Below are positions 61,657 to 64,000 of a stretch of 64,000 nt of DNA, piece by piece. Location of the stretch: assembly GCA_020161855.1 (NCBI GenBank), contig JAIUNJ010000006.1, positions 62,001 to 126,000 of the forward strand, read 5' to 3'. The stretch is from Pseudomonadota bacterium. Its GTDB lineage: Bacteria > Pseudomonadota > Alphaproteobacteria > Rhizobiales > Aestuariivirgaceae. Under the pieces are notes generated by a model. The model did not search any database and was not told the DNA's origin. It worked only from the letters and a program-made list of their open reading frames with translations. Each line of letters opens with the position of its first letter. Positions within the stretch are counted from its first letter, which is position 1. The translations under genes and the position numbers were made by a program.

Positions 61657-62339
61657 CTGAGTCCCTCGCGCGAAATGAAGCTCGATGCCGCTGCCATCTC
61701 TGCTGCCTGTTTGCTGGCCCCCTCGCCCTGGGCCGCCTGATGCTTTTCGATCTGCACTTCAATCATGAAGCGCGGCTTGTGCTCAGGGCCGTCGCGCGCC
61801 ACAAGATCGTAGCGCGGCAGCGGCAGCGATTTGGCCAGAGCCCATTCCTGGATAAAGGTCTTGGCATCCTTCAGCGCCGTATCCGGCTTGTTGAGCGCGC
61901 TGGCCCAGAACCGAAGAATGACATCCCGCGCGTGGCTGAGGCCGCCGTCGAGATAGATGGCGCCGATCAATGCCTCCACTGCATCGCCCAGTACCGAGCG
62001 CATCTTGTGAACGCCCACGCGTTTTTCGGTGTCCCCCACGGAGATGAATTCATCCAGGCCCATGTCTTCACCGACGGCGGCACAAACGTCGCCGCGTACC
62101 AACGCACTGTGCCGGGCGGCAAGCGTGCCTTCCTTTTCTTTGCGGTGCTTTTCCATGAGAGCTTCAGCGATGACGAGGCTCAACACGCGGTCACCAAGGA
62201 ACTCCAGCCGCTCATAGTTCTGGGTCGATTTGCCCTTTGAGCCATGGGTCAGCGCCTGCTGCAACAGTTCCCCGTCCCGGAACTTGTATCCGAGCCTTTC
62301 GTGCAGGCGGTCAAAGGGCGCGCGGCGCTGCGGTGCCAA
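61653..62339 (-). CDS. rnc: ribonuclease III
   Basis: The protein has 228 residues. The catalytic signature ERLEFLGDRVLSLVIAEAL contains the metal-binding acidic residues. DAVEALIGAIYLDGG is the second site. A C-terminal double-stranded RNA binding domain ends the protein (KPRFMIEVQIEKHQAAQGEGASKQAAEMAAA). It processes rRNA and structured mRNAs. The start is TTG at 62339; lepB stops seven bases upstream. Confidence 0.96.
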   Translation of the reverse strand: MAPQRRAPFDRLHERLGYKFRDGELLQQALTHGSKGKSTQNYERLEFLGDRVLSLVIAEALMEKHRKEKEGTLAARHSALVRGDVCAAVGEDMGLDEFISVGDTEKRVGVHKMRSVLGDAVEALIGAIYLDGGLSHARDVILRFWASALNKPDTALKDAKTFIQEWALAKSLPLPRYDLVARDGPEHKPRFMIEVQIEKHQAAQGEGASKQAAEMAAASSFISREGLR

Positions 62340-62346
62340 ACGCGCC

Positions 62347-63165
62347 TCAGATCAACTTGAAGAAACGCGACCAGCGGATCTCAAATGGCCAATTCCAGAC
62401 CTGCCAGAGCGTCGCATCCGACGAGATGGAGAAGAACAGGATGTCAGCGCGCCCGACAAAGTTCTCGAGCGGCACATAGCCAACCGCATCAAGGTAACGT
62501 GAGTCCTGGCTGTTGTCGCGGTTGTCACCCATCATGAAGTAGTGGCCTTCAGGCACCACATAGACGTCAGTGTTGTCGGCCCCGCTGAACGGATTCGAGT
62601 CGAGAACGTGATACTTCACGCCATTGGGCAGCGTTTCTTCAAACTGCGGAATGGGGCGGCCATAGCCACCCTGGCTGTCCGGATCGACGTAATCCTCGAT
62701 TCTCACCTTCGGTACGGCCGCGTCGTTGATGTAGAGGACGCCATCCTTCATCTGCACCCGGTCGCCCGGAAGGCCAATGACGCGCTTGATGTAGTCGATG
62801 TCCGTATCGGTCGGCAGCTTGAACACAGCCACGTCGCCGCGCTGCGGCGCGCTGTTGAAAATCACGCGGCCGGGAAAATCAATCGGGCAACAGCGCACCA
62901 GAACATTGTTGCCCCAGCCCAGCGAGAAGTTGAAACTATACTTTCCATATCCGTAGGAAAGCTTTGAAACAAAAAGATAATCCCCAACCTTTAGCGTCGG
63001 GTACATGGACGAGGATGGAATGTTGAAGGGCTGATAGAAAAACGTCCGCACGAAGAAAGCGATCAGCAGCGCCTGAATGATGACCTTGGCGGTCTCCCAG
63101 ATTCCGTCTTCCTGCTTGCGGCCGGAAGAACGTACCGCGGCGAGGCTATGGTCTTGCTTATGCAT
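62347..63165 (-). CDS. lepB: signal peptidase I
   Basis: This 272-residue protein has an N-terminal transmembrane segment (VIIQALLIAFFVRTFFYQPFNIP), the nucleophile SSSMYPTLKVGD and the general base lysine in YIKRVIGLPGDRVQM. MGDNRDNSQDSRY is the third box. It cleaves Sec and Tat signal peptides. The ATG at 63165 is preferred over TTG at 63168. It precedes rnc. Confidence 0.97.
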   Translation of the reverse strand: MHKQDHSLAAVRSSGRKQEDGIWETAKVIIQALLIAFFVRTFFYQPFNIPSSSMYPTLKVGDYLFVSKLSYGYGKYSFNFSLGWGNNVLVRCCPIDFPGRVIFNSAPQRGDVAVFKLPTDTDIDYIKRVIGLPGDRVQMKDGVLYINDAAVPKVRIEDYVDPDSQGGYGRPIPQFEETLPNGVKYHVLDSNPFSGADNTDVYVVPEGHYFMMGDNRDNSQDSRYLDAVGYVPLENFVGRADILFFSISSDATLWQVWNWPFEIRWSRFFKLI

Positions 63166-63264
63166 CAACTACCAGGCCTGCCTAAAGCGGCCCCCCATCA
63201 AGAGGTTAAGGTTATACTGTTGCGGCTCTATTCACCGCAATCTTGGCAAGACCAAGCCAAAGTA

Positions 63265-63284
63265 CTGTTGCAAAAATGCAACAG
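63265..63284 (-). repeat. inverted repeat after acpS
   Basis: CTGTTGC and GCAACAG flank a six-base AT-rich loop immediately after the acpS stop on the minus strand. It may act as a weak terminator, but no T-tract follows. Confidence 0.35.
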
Positions 63285-63677
63285 TCAGACCGTCTCGATG
63301 ATCACGATGGCCTGGGCATAGGGATACTCATCGGTCATCGTCAGGTGGATGCGCACCGTCTGACCGGCAGGCGTCATCTTCGCGAGCCGCTCTGCAGCAC
63401 CGTTCGCCAACTGCAATGTGGGCTTGCCCGATGGCTCATTCACCACGCCCATGTCCCGCCAGTAGACCCCCTGGCTTAGGCCCGTTCCCAAAGCCTTGGA
63501 ACAGGCTTCCTTGGCGGCAAAGCGTTTCGCATAGGAGGCGGCGCGCTGCGCCCGTCGGTCTGATTTGCGGCGCTCGATGTCCGTGAAGACCCGGTTTGTG
63601 AAACGTTCGCCGTGCTTTTCCAGCGTTTTCTCTATGCGCCTGATGTCGATGAGATCGTTGCCGAAGCCGATGATCAT
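63285..63677 (-). CDS. acpS: holo-ACP synthase
   Basis: This 130-residue protein contains the motif [16 protein letters not shown] at its N-terminus and [15 protein letters not shown], which hold the conserved magnesium-binding Asp and Glu. It transfers 4'-phosphopantetheine from CoA to acyl carrier protein. The start overlaps the pyrE stop by four bases. lepB follows 120 bases later. Confidence 0.95.
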   Translation of the reverse strand: MIIGFGNDLIDIRRIEKTLEKHGERFTNRVFTDIERRKSDRRAQRAASYAKRFAAKEACSKALGTGLSQGVYWRDMGVVNEPSGKPTLQLANGAAERLAKMTPAGQTVRIHLTMTDEYPYAQAIVIIETV

Positions 63678-64000
63678 TTCAGGCCCCGGCTCCCGGGCTT
63701 GATTGCCGGTATCGCCGCAAGTTCGGCGGGCAGCTTGTCGACGGCATAGGTGGGCACGTCGAGCTGGGCCAGAGCATACAGCGGAACGCCGACATCGGCC
63801 TTGCCACCGGAACGGTCGATCAGGCAGGCGGCCGCCACAGGAACACCGCCCTCTTCCCGGATGCCGTCAATACATTCGCGCGACGAAAGGCCGGTCGTCA
63901 CAATATCCTCGACCATCAGAACGCGTGCACCCTTTGTGATGTTGAACCCGCGCCGCAAGGTAAGCTTGCCGTCGACCCGCTCAAAGAAGATGCCCGGCAC
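63674..64000 (-). CDS. pyrE: orotate phosphoribosyltransferase, C-terminal part (5' end outside window)
   Basis: About 108 codons of the 3' part of pyrE. The PRPP-binding motif [18 protein letters not shown] is visible near residues 28-45. The reading frame continues beyond base 64000. The enzyme joins orotate to PRPP in pyrimidine synthesis. The stop overlaps the acpS start. Confidence 0.92.
   Translation of the reverse strand: MPGIFFERVDGKLTLRRGFNITKGARVLMVEDIVTTGLSSRECIDGIREEGGVPVAAACLIDRSGGKADVGVPLYALAQLDVPTYAVDKLPAELAAIPAIKPGSRGLK

Noticed and set aside
63265-63284. Terminator between acpS and lepB
   Set aside because: The hairpin has its T-run in the loop and none after the stem, so it was listed only as an inverted repeat.

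Overview
The window looks like the chromosome of an alphaproteobacterium, most likely of the order Hyphomicrobiales (Rhizobiales). It is GC-rich and shows typical alphaproteobacterial gene orders: pyrE-acpS-lepB-rnc-era-recO at the right end, tolC-popZ near valS, rplU with a long C-terminal extension followed by rpmA, and pole-organising protein PopZ. It also holds two perfect CtrA-type boxes (TTAA-N7-TTAA). No phage, transposase or CRISPR array was seen.

Layout. 1-7.7 kb: a tightly coupled cobalamin operon (end of cobN, cobO, cbiX, cobH, cobL, cobI, a cbiG-cobJ fusion, cobM). 7.7-14.3 kb: an unknown small gene behind a palindromic promoter element, then two tandem paralogues of very large secreted-type proteins (seven FG-GAP propeller repeats followed by RTX calcium-binding repeats). 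14.3-19.2 kb: metallo-hydrolase, Ogt, GNAT, a porin-like barrel and a chemoreceptor. 19.3-25.8 kb: valS, an ArsR/SRPBCC pair with a clear promoter-operator, a PilZ protein, popZ and tolC. 26.1-28.6 kb: tRNA-Cys, tRNA-Asn, cysK, an AlaX-type editing protein. 28.6-35.6 kb: membrane hydrolase, GNAT, rpmA-rplU with a possible leader attenuator, a secreted ClpP-like protein, mercaptopyruvate sulfurtransferase, an AbrB-Doc toxin-antitoxin pair and an amino-acid binding protein. 35.6-42.8 kb: the second cobalamin block (cobK, cbiD, cobA, cobB, cobQ, cobD/cbiB, cobP, DUF1636). 42.9-50.5 kb: nadK, a DUF2336 protein, a degenerate receiver protein, an origin-like intergenic region with DnaA boxes, then flavin/HAD/nitroreductase genes, pirin and a luciferase-like oxidoreductase. 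50.6-64 kb: thrS, an outer-membrane barrel, yidD, choline sulfatase, methylmalonyl-CoA epimerase, a sugar-kinase/SAF-dehydrogenase pair divergent from an orphan ABC ATPase, and the recO-era-rnc-lepB-acpS-pyrE block.

How it fits together. The two cob blocks encode nearly every step from uroporphyrinogen III to adenosylcobinamide phosphate. They carry the cobalt-early marker enzymes CbiX, CbiG and CbiD, yet also the late cobaltochelatase subunit CobN. Chromosome-organisation signals cluster in the middle right: a parS-like site in cobB (38.85 kb), and a CtrA box, DnaA boxes and an AT-rich stretch at 45.4-45.6 kb, in the same window as popZ. These are the observations most worth following up; gene orientation on the right side does not clearly support an origin there.
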